Shown here: in pieces, positions 41,046-50,383 of the stretch
Layout: every line of letters begins with the position of its first letter
How positions within the stretch are numbered: position 1 is the first letter of the stretch
NCBI GenBank assembly: GCA_025699005.1
Contig: JAILWI010000007.1
Coordinates: 1 to 64,000 of the forward strand
Length of the DNA: 64,000 bases
From: Chloroflexota bacterium
Lineage (GTDB): Bacteria > Chloroflexota > Limnocylindria > QHBO01
Direction: 5' to 3'
The notes under the pieces: model-generated
The model's input: the letters and a program-made list of their open reading frames with translations, nothing else
The model's database searches: none
Told to the model about the DNA's origin: nothing
Translations under genes and position numbers: made by a program

Positions 41046-44036
41046 ATGGCCCGCGTCAGCAGCCCAATCTTCGTCGGCCGTACGGCCCAACTCGATGGCC
41101 TGGGGGCCGCACTTCAGCTCGCCAGCAACCGTCGCCCGACCGTCTGTCTCGTGGCCGGCGACGCCGGCATCGGCAAGACGCGCCTGATCTCCGAGTTCAC
41201 CGCCAGGGCGCGGGACGCGGGCGCCCATGTCCTGGTCGGCGACTGCCTGCAGCTCGGCGACACCGGGTTGCCCTATGCGCCGTTCGTCGGAGCGCTGCGA
41301 CCCCTGCTCCGCTCCCTGCCGCGCGAGCGACTCGACGAGCTCATCGGAGCCGGCCGGCACGAGCTCTCGCACCTGCTCCCGGACCTCGCGGGCGTGGGTG
41401 AAGGAATCCCCGGACCTCACGGCACGCAGGCTGCCGACCAGGCCCGCCTGTTCGAGGTCGTGCTCGGTCTGCTGCGGAGGCTGGCCGAGACGGACCCGGT
41501 GATCCTGGTGCTCGAGGATCTCCACTGGGCGGATGCGTCGACCCGGGACATGCTGCGATTCATCGTGCGCAGTGCGCGCGATGCCCGCATCCTCATCATC
41601 GGCACCTACCGGTCCGATGAGCTGCACCGGCGTCACCCGCTGCGGCCGCTCCTCGCCGAGCTCATTCGGGTCGAGGGCGTCGACTCGGTCGAGCTCGGCG
41701 CATTCGAGCGACCCGAGCTGGAGCAGCTCCTCGCCGGCATCACGGAGACGGATCCTCCCGACGACCTCGTCACCACGGTGTTGACGAGATCGGGCGGCAA
41801 CCCGCTCTTCGTCGAGGAGCTCATGGCGGCCGGCCAGGCGGGACTGGCGCTGCCCCGCAGCCTGCGCGCGACGCTGGACGACCGGATCCGCCACCTGTCG
41901 GACCGGGCCCAGGCCGTTCTCCGGATCGCGTCGGTCGCCGGCGCCCGGGTCGATCACGCCACGCTGGCCTTGGTCGCCGGCCTGCGCGACGACGAGCTGA
42001 CCGAGGCCATTCGTGAGGCGGTCGAGCATCACCTGCTGGTGCCGACCGCGCCCGAGGAGACTCCGGGGTATCGATTCCGGCACGCGCTCGTCCAGGAGGT
42101 CGTGTACGAGGAGCTCCTGCCGAACGAGCGGACACGCCTCCATGCGGCATACGCGGGGACGCTCGATGCCCGTGCCAACGGGGATGCGCGGGAGCGAGCG
42201 GGCGTCGCCGCGCAGCTCGCGCATCACTGGTTCCTTGCGCATGACCACGAGCACGCGCTTCCGGCCGCCCTCGACGCTGCGCGCGCTGCGGTCGAGACGT
42301 TCGCTCATCACGAGGCGCAGGCGCTCCTGGAACGCGCGCTCGAGATGTGGCCGAAGGTGCCGGTGCACCGACTGCCGGCGGGAATCGACCGCCGCAGCAT
42401 CCTCGAGGACGCCGCCGAGGCTGCCGCCCAGTCAGGCAACACGCGGCGGTCGATCGACCTTGTCAGGTCCGCGCTCGCGGAGACCGACCCCGTGATCGAG
42501 CCGATGCGGGCCGGCGTCCTCCACCATCGACTCGCGTGGTACCTCAACGAGTCCGGGGACTGGCAGGCCGGCGTTCGCGCCATGGAGCGGGCGGTCGAGC
42601 TCATCCCGCTCGACCCGCCCTCCCAGGAGCGAGCCCGTGTGGTGGCGGATCTCGCGCACTCGCTCATGATCCGTAGCCGGTTCACCGAATCGATGGCCAT
42701 GGCCGAGGCGGCGCTTGCCGTGTCACGCAGCGTCGGCGCGCGTCTCGCGGAGACGCGCGCGCTGACCGCCCTCGGGCTGGACCTGGCCTGCCGATCCGAC
42801 CTCGCGCGCGGCATCCCGATGCTCCGCGATGGGTACGCGCTGGCCATGGAGCTCGCCGACCCGCAGGCGATCTTCCTCACCAGCGTGGGGCTCGGCTGGG
42901 CGCTCGACGAAGCCGCCCTCCACGCGGAGGCGCTCGAGATCGCGACGGCGGCGCGCGAGCGGCTGCGATCGATGGGCGCCGACGCGAGGTTCGGTGGACA
43001 ACTCGGCTCGAAGATGGCGCGAGCGCTCTACGACCTGGGTCGATGGGACGAGGCGCTCCGGGTGATCGACGCCGAGATCGCCGGCGACCCGACGCGCTAC
43101 GCGATGCGCTGGCTGCTCTCCAACCGCATCCAGCTCAACATCGGGAGGGGCATCTTCGCCGAGGTTCGCCGCGACCTGGCGACCTACGAGGCGCTCGGCG
43201 AGCAGGTCGTCGGTCCCGATCCCGACCTCATGGGGGCGCGGCGCGCCGAACTCGCCATCGCGACCGGTGATCCGCGGGCAGCCCGGGCATTGGTGGCGGA
43301 GACCCTGGCCAGGCTCGACGAGCCGGAGCTCGACACCGATGCCCGCCGGCTCCTGGTGACGGGCCTGCGGGCGGAGGCCTCCGAGGCCGACCAGGCGCGG
43401 GACGTCGGCGATCGGCGGCGGCTGGCCGCCGCGATCGAGCGCTCAACCGAGCTCCAGGCCCAGGTGCGGCGCCACGAGGCACGGATCCGCGAGGTGGCCA
43501 CCGAGCTGTCGCGGCCCATCGTTGCGGATCTCGTCTTCTGCGAGGCGCTCGCGTCGCGGACGCGAGGCGAGGTCGACGTCGAAGCGTGGGAGACGGCCGT
43601 GGCCGAGCGGCGGCTGCTCGGGCGGCCATTCGAGCTCGGGCGGGTCCTGCTCGGCTTCGCGACCGTCGCGATTCGGGCCCGTCGCCGCGACGACGGGGCC
43701 GCCGCGATCGCCGAAGCTCACGCGATCGCCGTCGACCTGGGCTCGGGGCCGCTGCGGGAGAACGTCGAGTCGCTCGCCCGGCGCGCGCGGATCGGGATCG
43801 AGGGCGTCGACACGGCCGACGATGCCGTGGCGCGGCTCGGCCTCACACCGCGCGAGCGCGAGGTCCTGGCGCTCGTGGCCGACGGCCGGAGCAACCGCCA
43901 GATCGGCGATGCCCTGTTCATGGCCGAGAGCACGGCCGGTGTCCATGTCAGCAACATCCTGAGCAAGCTCGGGGTCACGCGCCGGAGCGAGGCCGCCGCC
44001 CTGGCGCATCGGATGGGGCTTTTCGGGGTCAGCTGA
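41046..44036 (+). CDS. Large AAA-ATPase LuxR-family transcriptional regulator
   Basis: A 996-residue LAL/MalT-like regulator. Residues 1-270 form an AAA_16-type ATPase: FVGRTAQL, Walker A VAGDAGIGKTRL, and Walker B ILVLEDLHWAD. A long helical TPR-like middle (about 360-900) is likely the signal-sensing part. The C-terminal LuxR helix-turn-helix is LTPREREVLALVADGRSNRQIGDALFMAESTAGVHVSNILSKLGVTRRSEAAALAHRMGL. Such proteins bind DNA after an inducer and ATP promote oligomerisation; the inducer and targets are unknown. It ends 13 bp from the convergent PLP enzyme gene. Confidence 0.9.
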   Translation: MARVSSPIFVGRTAQLDGLGAALQLASNRRPTVCLVAGDAGIGKTRLISEFTARARDAGAHVLVGDCLQLGDTGLPYAPFVGALRPLLRSLPRERLDELIGAGRHELSHLLPDLAGVGEGIPGPHGTQAADQARLFEVVLGLLRRLAETDPVILVLEDLHWADASTRDMLRFIVRSARDARILIIGTYRSDELHRRHPLRPLLAELIRVEGVDSVELGAFERPELEQLLAGITETDPPDDLVTTVLTRSGGNPLFVEELMAAGQAGLALPRSLRATLDDRIRHLSDRAQAVLRIASVAGARVDHATLALVAGLRDDELTEAIREAVEHHLLVPTAPEETPGYRFRHALVQEVVYEELLPNERTRLHAAYAGTLDARANGDARERAGVAAQLAHHWFLAHDHEHALPAALDAARAAVETFAHHEAQALLERALEMWPKVPVHRLPAGIDRRSILEDAAEAAAQSGNTRRSIDLVRSALAETDPVIEPMRAGVLHHRLAWYLNESGDWQAGVRAMERAVELIPLDPPSQERARVVADLAHSLMIRSRFTESMAMAEAALAVSRSVGARLAETRALTALGLDLACRSDLARGIPMLRDGYALAMELADPQAIFLTSVGLGWALDEAALHAEALEIATAARERLRSMGADARFGGQLGSKMARALYDLGRWDEALRVIDAEIAGDPTRYAMRWLLSNRIQLNIGRGIFAEVRRDLATYEALGEQVVGPDPDLMGARRAELAIATGDPRAARALVAETLARLDEPELDTDARRLLVTGLRAEASEADQARDVGDRRRLAAAIERSTELQAQVRRHEARIREVATELSRPIVADLVFCEALASRTRGEVDVEAWETAVAERRLLGRPFELGRVLLGFATVAIRARRRDDGAAAIAEAHAIAVDLGSGPLRENVESLARRARIGIEGVDTADDAVARLGLTPREREVLALVADGRSNRQIGDALFMAESTAGVHVSNILSKLGVTRRSEAAALAHRMGLFGVS

Positions 44037-44049
44037 TCGGCCGGGCGGC

Positions 44050-45276
44050 TCAGGTGGCCTGCGCGTGGGTCGCCAGACGATCCATGAGCAGCCGAACCTC
44101 GTCCTCGGTGTTGTAGAAGGCCGGGGAGCAGCGGACGATGCCCGGACGGAAGTCGACGATGATCCCCTCGTCCGCCAGGGCCGAGACGACCGCGCGCGGA
44201 TCGGACACTGCCACGGACACGATCCCTCCCCGTGCATTCGCGTCCCGGATGGCGGTGACGGCCAGGCCAGCCTCGTCGGCAAGGCGGATGACGAGATCGC
44301 CGAGGTCGCGCGTCCGTTCGGCGATCCGCTCGACGCCGATCTCCCGAACCATCTCGGTGCCTCCCCGTGCGAGCGCCGCCGAAGGGACCGAGGGCGTGCC
44401 CATCTCGTATCGACGCCCGTCATCGGCGAGGTCAAGCGAGTCGACGGCGAAATCGAACTGCCGCGCGCTGCTGAACCAGCCGGTCGTGGTCGGCACGAGG
44501 GCATCCCATAGTCCGGGCCGCACGCGCAGGAAGGCGGTCCCGGGTCCGCCATGCAGCCACTTGAGCGTCCCGGAGACGTACATGTCGACGTCGAGCGCCT
44601 CGAGGTCGGTGGGGACGAGCCCGGTCGCCTGGTAGGCGTCGACCAACAGCAGGGCCCCGCGCTCGCGGCAGCCCCGACCGATCGTCGCGATGTCGTTGAC
44701 CGCCCCGGACGTGAAGAAGACATGGCCGATGGCGACGAGCGCCGTCCGTTCGTCGATCGCCGCGAGCAGATCAGCCACCGGCACGGTCAGGCCGTCCGCG
44801 GACGGCACGACGACGAGCTCGACGCCCAGCGGGCCCCGCGCCAGCCATTGATGGCCGATGGTCGGGAAGTCGAGCGCGGTCGTCACCACCCGCGTCCGTG
44901 GACCCGTGCCCGCCGGAATGCCGGCCTCGCGCAGACGACCGAGCGCGGCGTCGTCGCCGCGATGGATCGGGTCGAGCGCCGAGGCCACGACCGCGAGGGC
45001 TGCGCTGACGTTCGGCGCGAGCGAAATCTCGCCGGCCGGAACCCCGATGATCGCGCCGAAGTCGCCTCGCAGCTCATCGAGCAGGCCCAGCCATCGTCGG
45101 TACCAGGCGCGCGCGCCGAGGCTGTCCCAGTCGGCCAGGAACGAGTCGAGGTGGCGGCTCGAGCGCCGCGACCGCGCGCCGAGCGAGCAGGTGTTGAGAT
45201 ACGTCGTCCCCTGGAGCAGGGGGAACTCGTCGCGGTAGGCGAGCAATTCGGCGTGGCGCGGGATCGGCGGCGACAT
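44050..45276 (-). CDS. Class V aminotransferase-fold PLP enzyme
   Basis: A 408-residue fold-type I PLP enzyme close to the cysteine desulfurase/isopenicillin N epimerase/kynureninase group. TYLNTCSLGARSRR near residue 27 is the substrate end; LDFPTIGHQW, VAIGHVFFTSGAVNDI, LLVDAYQATGLVPTDL carries the PLP-binding Asp, and the Schiff-base Lys is in YVSGTLKWLHGGPGTAFLRV. No conserved active-site Cys loop of true desulfurases was found. Reaction uncertain. The start is ATG 45276: TATGCT on the minus strand ends 10 nt upstream, in a palindrome shared with the divergent YibE/F gene. Confidence 0.8.
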   Translation of the reverse strand: MSPPIPRHAELLAYRDEFPLLQGTTYLNTCSLGARSRRSSRHLDSFLADWDSLGARAWYRRWLGLLDELRGDFGAIIGVPAGEISLAPNVSAALAVVASALDPIHRGDDAALGRLREAGIPAGTGPRTRVVTTALDFPTIGHQWLARGPLGVELVVVPSADGLTVPVADLLAAIDERTALVAIGHVFFTSGAVNDIATIGRGCRERGALLLVDAYQATGLVPTDLEALDVDMYVSGTLKWLHGGPGTAFLRVRPGLWDALVPTTTGWFSSARQFDFAVDSLDLADDGRRYEMGTPSVPSAALARGGTEMVREIGVERIAERTRDLGDLVIRLADEAGLAVTAIRDANARGGIVSVAVSDPRAVVSALADEGIIVDFRPGIVRCSPAFYNTEDEVRLLMDRLATHAQAT

Positions 45277-45286
45277 GGGTCCGCGC

Positions 45287-45308
45287 AGCATAGCGGTGCG
45301 GCTATGCT
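45287..45308. promoter_or_regulatory. Palindrome holding both divergent -10 boxes
   Basis: AGCATAGC (45287-45294) and GCTATGCT (45301-45308) are exact complements 6 bp apart. The outer hexamers read TATGCT outward on each strand, ending 10 nt before ATG 45276 (minus) and 8 nt before ATG 45317 (plus). Confidence 0.6.
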
Positions 45309-45316
45309 CCGACGCC

Positions 45317-46477
45317 ATGGACCGATCCCTCGCGGATGCCATCGTCCGTTCCGTGCCTGCCATCGTGCTCGGGACGGCTCTCGTCATTGGCATCTGGCTC
45401 CTGCCCGACCTCACGCCGCCCGACGCCGTGCCGGTCGTCGGGCAACGCAACGATCACGCGCGCATCCTCGCCGACCGCGGACTCGACCCGACCGGCCTTC
45501 CGGTCTTCGAGGTCGAGATCATCGACGGCCCGTCCGCCGGTGAGCGCGTCGAGGCGGTCGTGCAGGACGGATCGAGCGCCATGCCCGGGACGACGTCACG
45601 CGACCCGTATCAGATCGGCGACGAGGTGGTCGTCACGACCTTTACCGGGCCTGCGGCGGGACCGTTCGCCGTGATCAGCGAGCCGTGGCGGCTGCCGCTG
45701 CTCGGGATCGTGGCGGGCGTCTTCGCGCTCGCCGTCCTCGTCGTCGGCGGGCTGCGCGGCCTCCGGTCGCTCGTGGCGCTGGCGCTGACGCTGACCGTCG
45801 TCGTCAAGCTGGTGGTGCCGATGCTGCTGGCCGGGTTCGACCCGATCCTGCTGGCCGTGGGCATGGCGGCAGCCATCACGCTGGCGACGCTGCTCCTCAC
45901 CGAGGGGTTCAGCCGCGTGACCGCGTCGGCCGTCATCGGGACGTTCGGCGCCCTGGCGCTCACCGCCGGCCTCGCCGCCCTGTTCACCGCGGCCGCCGAG
46001 TTCACGGCCCTCCAGGGGAACGAGGAGATCGCGTTTCTCATCCCGCTCATCGGGGAACGCGTGGATCTCAACGGCATCCTGCTGGCGGCGACGGTCTTCG
46101 GGGCGCTCGGCGTTCTCGACGACGTAACCGTCACGCAGGCGGCGACGGTCGAGCAGCTTCACCAGGCCGATCCGGCGACCGGGCGCGGCGCCGTGATCGG
46201 GCGTGCCATGCGGGTCGGGCGATCCCACATCGCGGCGACGGTCAACACGCTGATGCTGGCCTACCTGGGCGCCGGGCTGCCGCTGCTGCTCCTCTTCGCC
46301 ATCGGCGCCACGTCGCCGCTCATGGTGCTCAACGGGGAGATCGTGGCTGTCGAGGTCATCCGAGCGCTGGTCGGGAGTATCGGGATCGTGGCCGCGGTGC
46401 CGCTGACGACGCTGATCGCCGCGGCACTCATCGTCCCGCGCGAGCGGAAGGCCGGAGCCTCGGGAGCCGTCGCCTGA
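45317..46477 (+). CDS. YibE/F-family membrane protein
   Basis: A 386-residue integral membrane protein. One N-terminal helix (about residues 12-32) is followed by an extracytoplasmic beta-rich part (40-125) with QRNDHARIL and the conserved YQIGDEVVV, then a bundle of seven or so helices (about 128-375) with the family segment [48 protein letters not shown], found in YibE/F proteins. Function of the family is not known; transport is often suggested. Start by the leaderless-type box. metK follows after 49 nt with its own box. Confidence 0.85.
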   Translation: MDRSLADAIVRSVPAIVLGTALVIGIWLLPDLTPPDAVPVVGQRNDHARILADRGLDPTGLPVFEVEIIDGPSAGERVEAVVQDGSSAMPGTTSRDPYQIGDEVVVTTFTGPAAGPFAVISEPWRLPLLGIVAGVFALAVLVVGGLRGLRSLVALALTLTVVVKLVVPMLLAGFDPILLAVGMAAAITLATLLLTEGFSRVTASAVIGTFGALALTAGLAALFTAAAEFTALQGNEEIAFLIPLIGERVDLNGILLAATVFGALGVLDDVTVTQAATVEQLHQADPATGRGAVIGRAMRVGRSHIAATVNTLMLAYLGAGLPLLLLFAIGATSPLMVLNGEIVAVEVIRALVGSIGIVAAVPLTTLIAAALIVPRERKAGASGAVA

Positions 46478-46487
46478 CCGGGCACGC

Positions 46488-46493
46488 TACACT
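46488..46493 (+). promoter_or_regulatory. -10 box of the metK operon
   Basis: TACACT gives a predicted start near 46500 and a leader of ~27 nt containing GGAGA (46518-46522). No SAM-sensing riboswitch fits in this space. Confidence 0.45.
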
Positions 46494-46526
46494 CGGCGCG
46501 CCTCCACATCGACCTACGGAGACTCC

Positions 46527-47732
46527 ATGCCTGAGCCGGCCGCCGAACCCACGCCGTCCACCCTCTTCACCTCGGAGTCCGTGACCGAGGGGCACCCGGA
46601 CAAGCTGTGTGACGCCGTGGCCGACGCCATCCTCGACGACGTCCTCGGCCACGACCCGGCCGCTCGTGCCGCCGTCGAGGTCGCGACGACGACCGGGCTC
46701 GTCCTCGTCATCGGCGAGCTGACGACGACGCACTACGTCGACGTCCAGGAAGTGGTGCGGCGCACCGTTCGCGAGATCGGCTACAACGACAGCCGCCTCG
46801 GGTTCGACTGGGAGACGTGCGGCACGATGACCGCCCTCAAGGAGCAGTCGCCGGACATCGCCCAGGGCGTCGACCGTGCGCTCGAGGCGCGCGAGGGCCA
46901 GGATCCCGACGAGCTCGGCGCGGGCGACCAGGGGATGATGTTCGGGTACGCGTCGGACGAGTCGGACGAGCTCATGCCGATGCCGGTCATGCTCGCGCAC
47001 CGGGTCGCGCGCCGCCTGGCGGAGGTTCGCAAGGAGGGCACGCTGCCGTACCTGCGACCCGACGGCAAGAGCCAGGTGACGATCGAGTACGACGCCGACG
47101 GCCGTCCGCGTCGCGTGCACACCGTCCTCGTCAGCACCCAGCACGATCCCGAGGTCGATCTCGACGAGCTCGCCGCGGCCATCCGCACCCACGTGGTCGA
47201 GGAGGCGATTCCCGGCGAGCTGCTCGACGAGGGGACTCGCCACCTGGTCAACCCGACCGGCCGGTTCGTCATCGGTGGCCCGATGGGGGACTCGGGCCTG
47301 TCGGGACGCAAGATCATCGTCGACACCTACGGCGGCATGGCCCGCCATGGTGGCGGCAGCTTCAGCGGGAAGGATCCGACGAAGGTCGACCGATCCGGCG
47401 CGTACATGTCGCGCTACGTCGCGAAGAACGTCGTGGCCGCCGGCCTCGCCCGCCGCTGCGAGATCCAGCTCGCCTACGCCATCGGCGTCGCTCGCCCGCT
47501 GGCCATCAACGTCCAGACCTTCGGGACCGGCTCGACGAGCGACGCTCGCCTGGCGGACGCCATCGAGCGCACGTTCGACCTTCGACCGGGCGCCATCATC
47601 CGTGACCTCGACCTGCGCCGCCCGATCTACCGCCAGACGGCCGCATACGGGCACTTCGGTCGCGCCGACCTCGACCTGCCGTGGGAGCGCACCGATCGCA
47701 TCGAGGAGCTGCGGGCCGCGGCGCGCGGCTGA
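46527..47732 (+). CDS. metK: S-adenosylmethionine synthetase
   Basis: Makes SAM from methionine and ATP, 401 residues. [39 protein letters not shown] and [27 protein letters not shown] are the three signature regions, with metal and phosphate ligands in place. First gene of a long run; the next begins 5 nt on. Together with ahcY upstream it covers the methylation cycle except for methionine synthase. Confidence 0.97.
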   Translation: MPEPAAEPTPSTLFTSESVTEGHPDKLCDAVADAILDDVLGHDPAARAAVEVATTTGLVLVIGELTTTHYVDVQEVVRRTVREIGYNDSRLGFDWETCGTMTALKEQSPDIAQGVDRALEAREGQDPDELGAGDQGMMFGYASDESDELMPMPVMLAHRVARRLAEVRKEGTLPYLRPDGKSQVTIEYDADGRPRRVHTVLVSTQHDPEVDLDELAAAIRTHVVEEAIPGELLDEGTRHLVNPTGRFVIGGPMGDSGLSGRKIIVDTYGGMARHGGGSFSGKDPTKVDRSGAYMSRYVAKNVVAAGLARRCEIQLAYAIGVARPLAINVQTFGTGSTSDARLADAIERTFDLRPGAIIRDLDLRRPIYRQTAAYGHFGRADLDLPWERTDRIEELRAAARG

Positions 47733-47737
47733 CGGCC

Positions 47738-48382
47738 ATGGGCAGCGGGCACGGGCACGACCACGGCCAACGGCGCTCCTGGGGCGAGCCCGCACCGTCG
47801 CCGCTGCGACGCCTCATGTCGCGCGCCAGTGCGCTCGTCGGATCCAGCGCGCCACCGGCCCGCCGGGGGCTTCGCGAGCTGCCGCGGGCGCTCCGCCGTG
47901 GAGAGCTGGCCTCCACCTACCTGGCCGCCGAGGCGGGGCGCGATCACGCCGCCGCCGGTGCCGCGGCGCTCGAGGCGCTCGAGCAGTCAGCGTCGGCGGA
48001 CGACTGGTGGCCGGCCGATGTGTGGGGCCATCGCGCCCTGTGGCACTTCGAGCAGGCGGGAATGGCCCTCGAATCGGTCCGTGCTGCGCGACGCATCGGC
48101 GACGTGCGTCTGGCGGCCGGCGACCCGGACACCGCGCGCCGGTACTATGCGGAGGCCATCGACGAAGCCCGCGACATCGGCGCCGAGCACGAGCAGGGCC
48201 TCGCGTCACTTGGCCTGGGGCACGCGCTCCTGGAGCGCGGAGAGGTCACGACCGGCCGGCGGATGGCATCGGCAGCGGTCACGCTGCTCGAGCGGGCCGG
48301 CGCGACGGCGGGCGAGATCGAGGGGGCGCGGCGGCTGCTGGGCACCGAGGTCCCGGTCGGCGAGAGCACGGAGGAGCGGTAG
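47738..48382 (+). CDS. TPR-like protein with a His-rich N-terminus
   Basis: A 214-residue soluble protein I cannot assign to a named family. The N-terminus MGSGHGHDHGQRRSWG is a short His-rich segment able to bind metal; the body is helical, with alanine-rich helix pairs of the tetratricopeptide type (RYYAEAIDEARDIGAEHEQGLASLGLGHALLERGE), probably 3-4 repeats. The first part (about residues 25-60) is basic. It begins 5 nt after metK and its stop touches the ATG of proC, so translation is probably coupled. An adaptor role is inference from the repeats. Confidence 0.7.
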   Translation: MGSGHGHDHGQRRSWGEPAPSPLRRLMSRASALVGSSAPPARRGLRELPRALRRGELASTYLAAEAGRDHAAAGAAALEALEQSASADDWWPADVWGHRALWHFEQAGMALESVRAARRIGDVRLAAGDPDTARRYYAEAIDEARDIGAEHEQGLASLGLGHALLERGEVTTGRRMASAAVTLLERAGATAGEIEGARRLLGTEVPVGESTEER

Positions 48383-49255
48383 ATGTCCACGACACGCCCG
48401 ATGCGGGTCGGCATCGTCGGGGCCGGCGTCATGGCCGAGGCGATGATCGCCGGGCTGCTCGCGAACCACGCCGTCACCCCGGACCTGCTCGCTGCCTCCC
48501 ATCCGCGGCGCGAGCGACGCGAGGTGCTCGCCGAGCGGCACGGCATCCGGTCGGTCGAGGCGAATCGCGACGCCCTCGGGGACGCGGAGATCGTGGTCCT
48601 CGCCGTGAAGCCACAGATGCTGGCGCGCGTCATGCGCGACCTGCGGGGGCTGCTCTCGCCCGACCAGGTGGTCCTGTCCATCGTCGCCGGAGCGACGATC
48701 CGCACGCTCGTCGACGGGCTCGGCCATGACGCGGTGATCCGCGCCATGCCGAACACGCCCTCGCAGATCCGCCGCGGAATGACGGTGTGGAGCCCCTCGT
48801 CCGCCTGCACGGAGCACCAGCGCGACATGGCCCGCGCCGCGCTCCGGTCGCTCGGCGAGGAGCGCGAGGTGGCCGACGAGTCGTTCGTGGCGATGGCCAC
48901 GGCGCTGTCCGGCACCGGCCCGACCTATCTCTTCGCCGTGATGGAGGCGCTGATCGACGCCGGCGTCCACCTCGGATTTCCCCGCGAGCTCGCGCACGAC
49001 CTCGTCGTGGCGACGCTCGTCGGGTCGGCCGAGTACGCGCAGCAGTCGGACCTTCACCCGGCCCAGCTCCGCAACGCGGTCACGTCGCCCGGGGGCACGA
49101 GCGCGGCGGCGATCTACGAGCTCGAGAAGGGCCGGATCCGGACCGTCTTCAGCGATGCGGTGTGGGCCGCGCATCGCCGGACGCTCGAGCTCGGACAGCG
49201 GCTCGAGGCCGAGGTCGATCGCAGCGCCGGCGACCCCGACGGCGACGGCTCCTAG
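48383..49255 (+). CDS. proC: Pyrroline-5-carboxylate reductase
   Basis: Last step of proline synthesis, NAD(P)H-dependent. RVGIVGAGVMAEAMIAGLL is the nucleotide-binding start; LAVKPQML, SIVAGATI, IRAMPNTPSQI, and the C-terminal signature LSGTGPTYLFAVMEALIDAGVHLGFPRELAHDLV, HPAQLRNAVTSPGGTSAAAIYELE. Length 290, slightly above the usual 270. The ATG follows the previous stop with no gap. Confidence 0.95.
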   Translation: MSTTRPMRVGIVGAGVMAEAMIAGLLANHAVTPDLLAASHPRRERREVLAERHGIRSVEANRDALGDAEIVVLAVKPQMLARVMRDLRGLLSPDQVVLSIVAGATIRTLVDGLGHDAVIRAMPNTPSQIRRGMTVWSPSSACTEHQRDMARAALRSLGEEREVADESFVAMATALSGTGPTYLFAVMEALIDAGVHLGFPRELAHDLVVATLVGSAEYAQQSDLHPAQLRNAVTSPGGTSAAAIYELEKGRIRTVFSDAVWAAHRRTLELGQRLEAEVDRSAGDPDGDGS

Positions 49256-49262
49256 GGCGCCG

Positions 49263-50333
49263 ATGTTCGCCATCGTCATGGCCGGAGGATCCGGCACCCG
49301 GCTGTGGCCGCTCTCGCGCCGCGAGACGCCGAAGCAGCTCCTGCCCCTGACCGGCGATACGAGCCTGCTGCAGCAGACCGTGGCGCGGCTCGGCGGGCTC
49401 CTCAAGCCGCACGACATCTACGTCATCACCAGCCAGGCCCACGTCCGGGCGACCCAGCGGCAGCTCCCTCACCTGCCGGAGGACAACGTGCTCGGGGAGC
49501 CGCTGGCTCGCTCGACCGCCGTCGCCGCGGGCCTCGCCACCGTCCTCGCGCGTCGGGAGAGCGACGAGGTCGCCGTCGTCCTGCCAGCGGATCACTTCGT
49601 GGCCGACGAGGAGGCGTTCATCGCCGGGCTGCGGGAGGCGGCTCGCACCGCCGAACGTGGCTACCTCGTGACGCTCGGCGTGGTGCCGTCGCATGCCGCG
49701 ACCGGCTACGGGTACATCAAGGCGGGTCCGCCGCTTCACGCCAGCACTCCCACGGCGCTCGTCGAGCGATTCGTGGAGAAGCCCGACGCGGCACGCGCCG
49801 AGGCGTTCATCGAGGAGGGCCGGCACTACTGGAACGCGGGCGTCTTCGTGTGGCGCGTGTACGCCTTCCGGCAGGCGGTCGAGCGCTTCCAGCCGGAGCT
49901 GGCATCGGCGCTGGATCGGATCGAGCGCGTCCACCGCACGCCCGGCTGGATGACCGAGGTGCGCACCGTGCTCGAGCACGTGCCGGCCATCACGATCGAC
50001 GTCGGGATCGCCGAGCCCGCGGCCGCCGAGGGCCGCATGGCGGTCGTCCCGCTCGAAGCCGGCTGGTCCGACATCGGCTCGTGGTCGGCGCTGCTCGAGG
50101 CGCTGTCGGGCGCCAGCGGCGTGGACCTCGTCGCCAGCGGACGCCATCTCGACCGCGACTCGCACCGCGTCCTCGTCCATGGCGGCGAGCGCCTCGTCGT
50201 GACCGTGGGGCTCGAGGACCTCATCATCGTCGACACCCCGGATGCGCTCCTCGTCTGCCACCGGGACCGCGCCGAGGAGATCAAACCGGTCCTCGACGAG
50301 ATCGCCAGGACGGCGGGGGAGCGCTACCTCTGA
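49263..50333 (+). CDS. Mannose-1-phosphate guanylyltransferase
   Basis: Makes GDP-mannose from mannose-1-phosphate and GTP. The nucleotidyltransferase signature MAGGSGTRLWPLSRRETPKQLLPL opens the protein; LGEPLARSTAVAAGLAT, VLPADHFV, GYGYIKAG, FVEKPDA, WNAGVFVW and GWSDIGSWSAL follow. At 356 residues it is the monofunctional type without the isomerase domain of ManC/AlgA; isomerase activity is supplied by the SIS gene downstream. ATG 49263 is 7 nt after proC. Confidence 0.9.
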   Translation: MFAIVMAGGSGTRLWPLSRRETPKQLLPLTGDTSLLQQTVARLGGLLKPHDIYVITSQAHVRATQRQLPHLPEDNVLGEPLARSTAVAAGLATVLARRESDEVAVVLPADHFVADEEAFIAGLREAARTAERGYLVTLGVVPSHAATGYGYIKAGPPLHASTPTALVERFVEKPDAARAEAFIEEGRHYWNAGVFVWRVYAFRQAVERFQPELASALDRIERVHRTPGWMTEVRTVLEHVPAITIDVGIAEPAAAEGRMAVVPLEAGWSDIGSWSALLEALSGASGVDLVASGRHLDRDSHRVLVHGGERLVVTVGLEDLIIVDTPDALLVCHRDRAEEIKPVLDEIARTAGERYL

Positions 50334-50383
50334 GCTCCGTCCGCGTCCGTCATGCGTGGGCGGCCCGGCTCTTCGGGCGCGCC

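Noticed and set aside
39447-42368. 973-codon open frame on the minus strand opposite ahcY and the LuxR regulator
   Set aside because: Antisense shadow of two confident genes that also crosses an intergenic region and the A-rich island.
46478-46526. SAM riboswitch before metK
   Set aside because: Only about 27 nt lie between the predicted transcription start and the ATG, too short for any known SAM aptamer.
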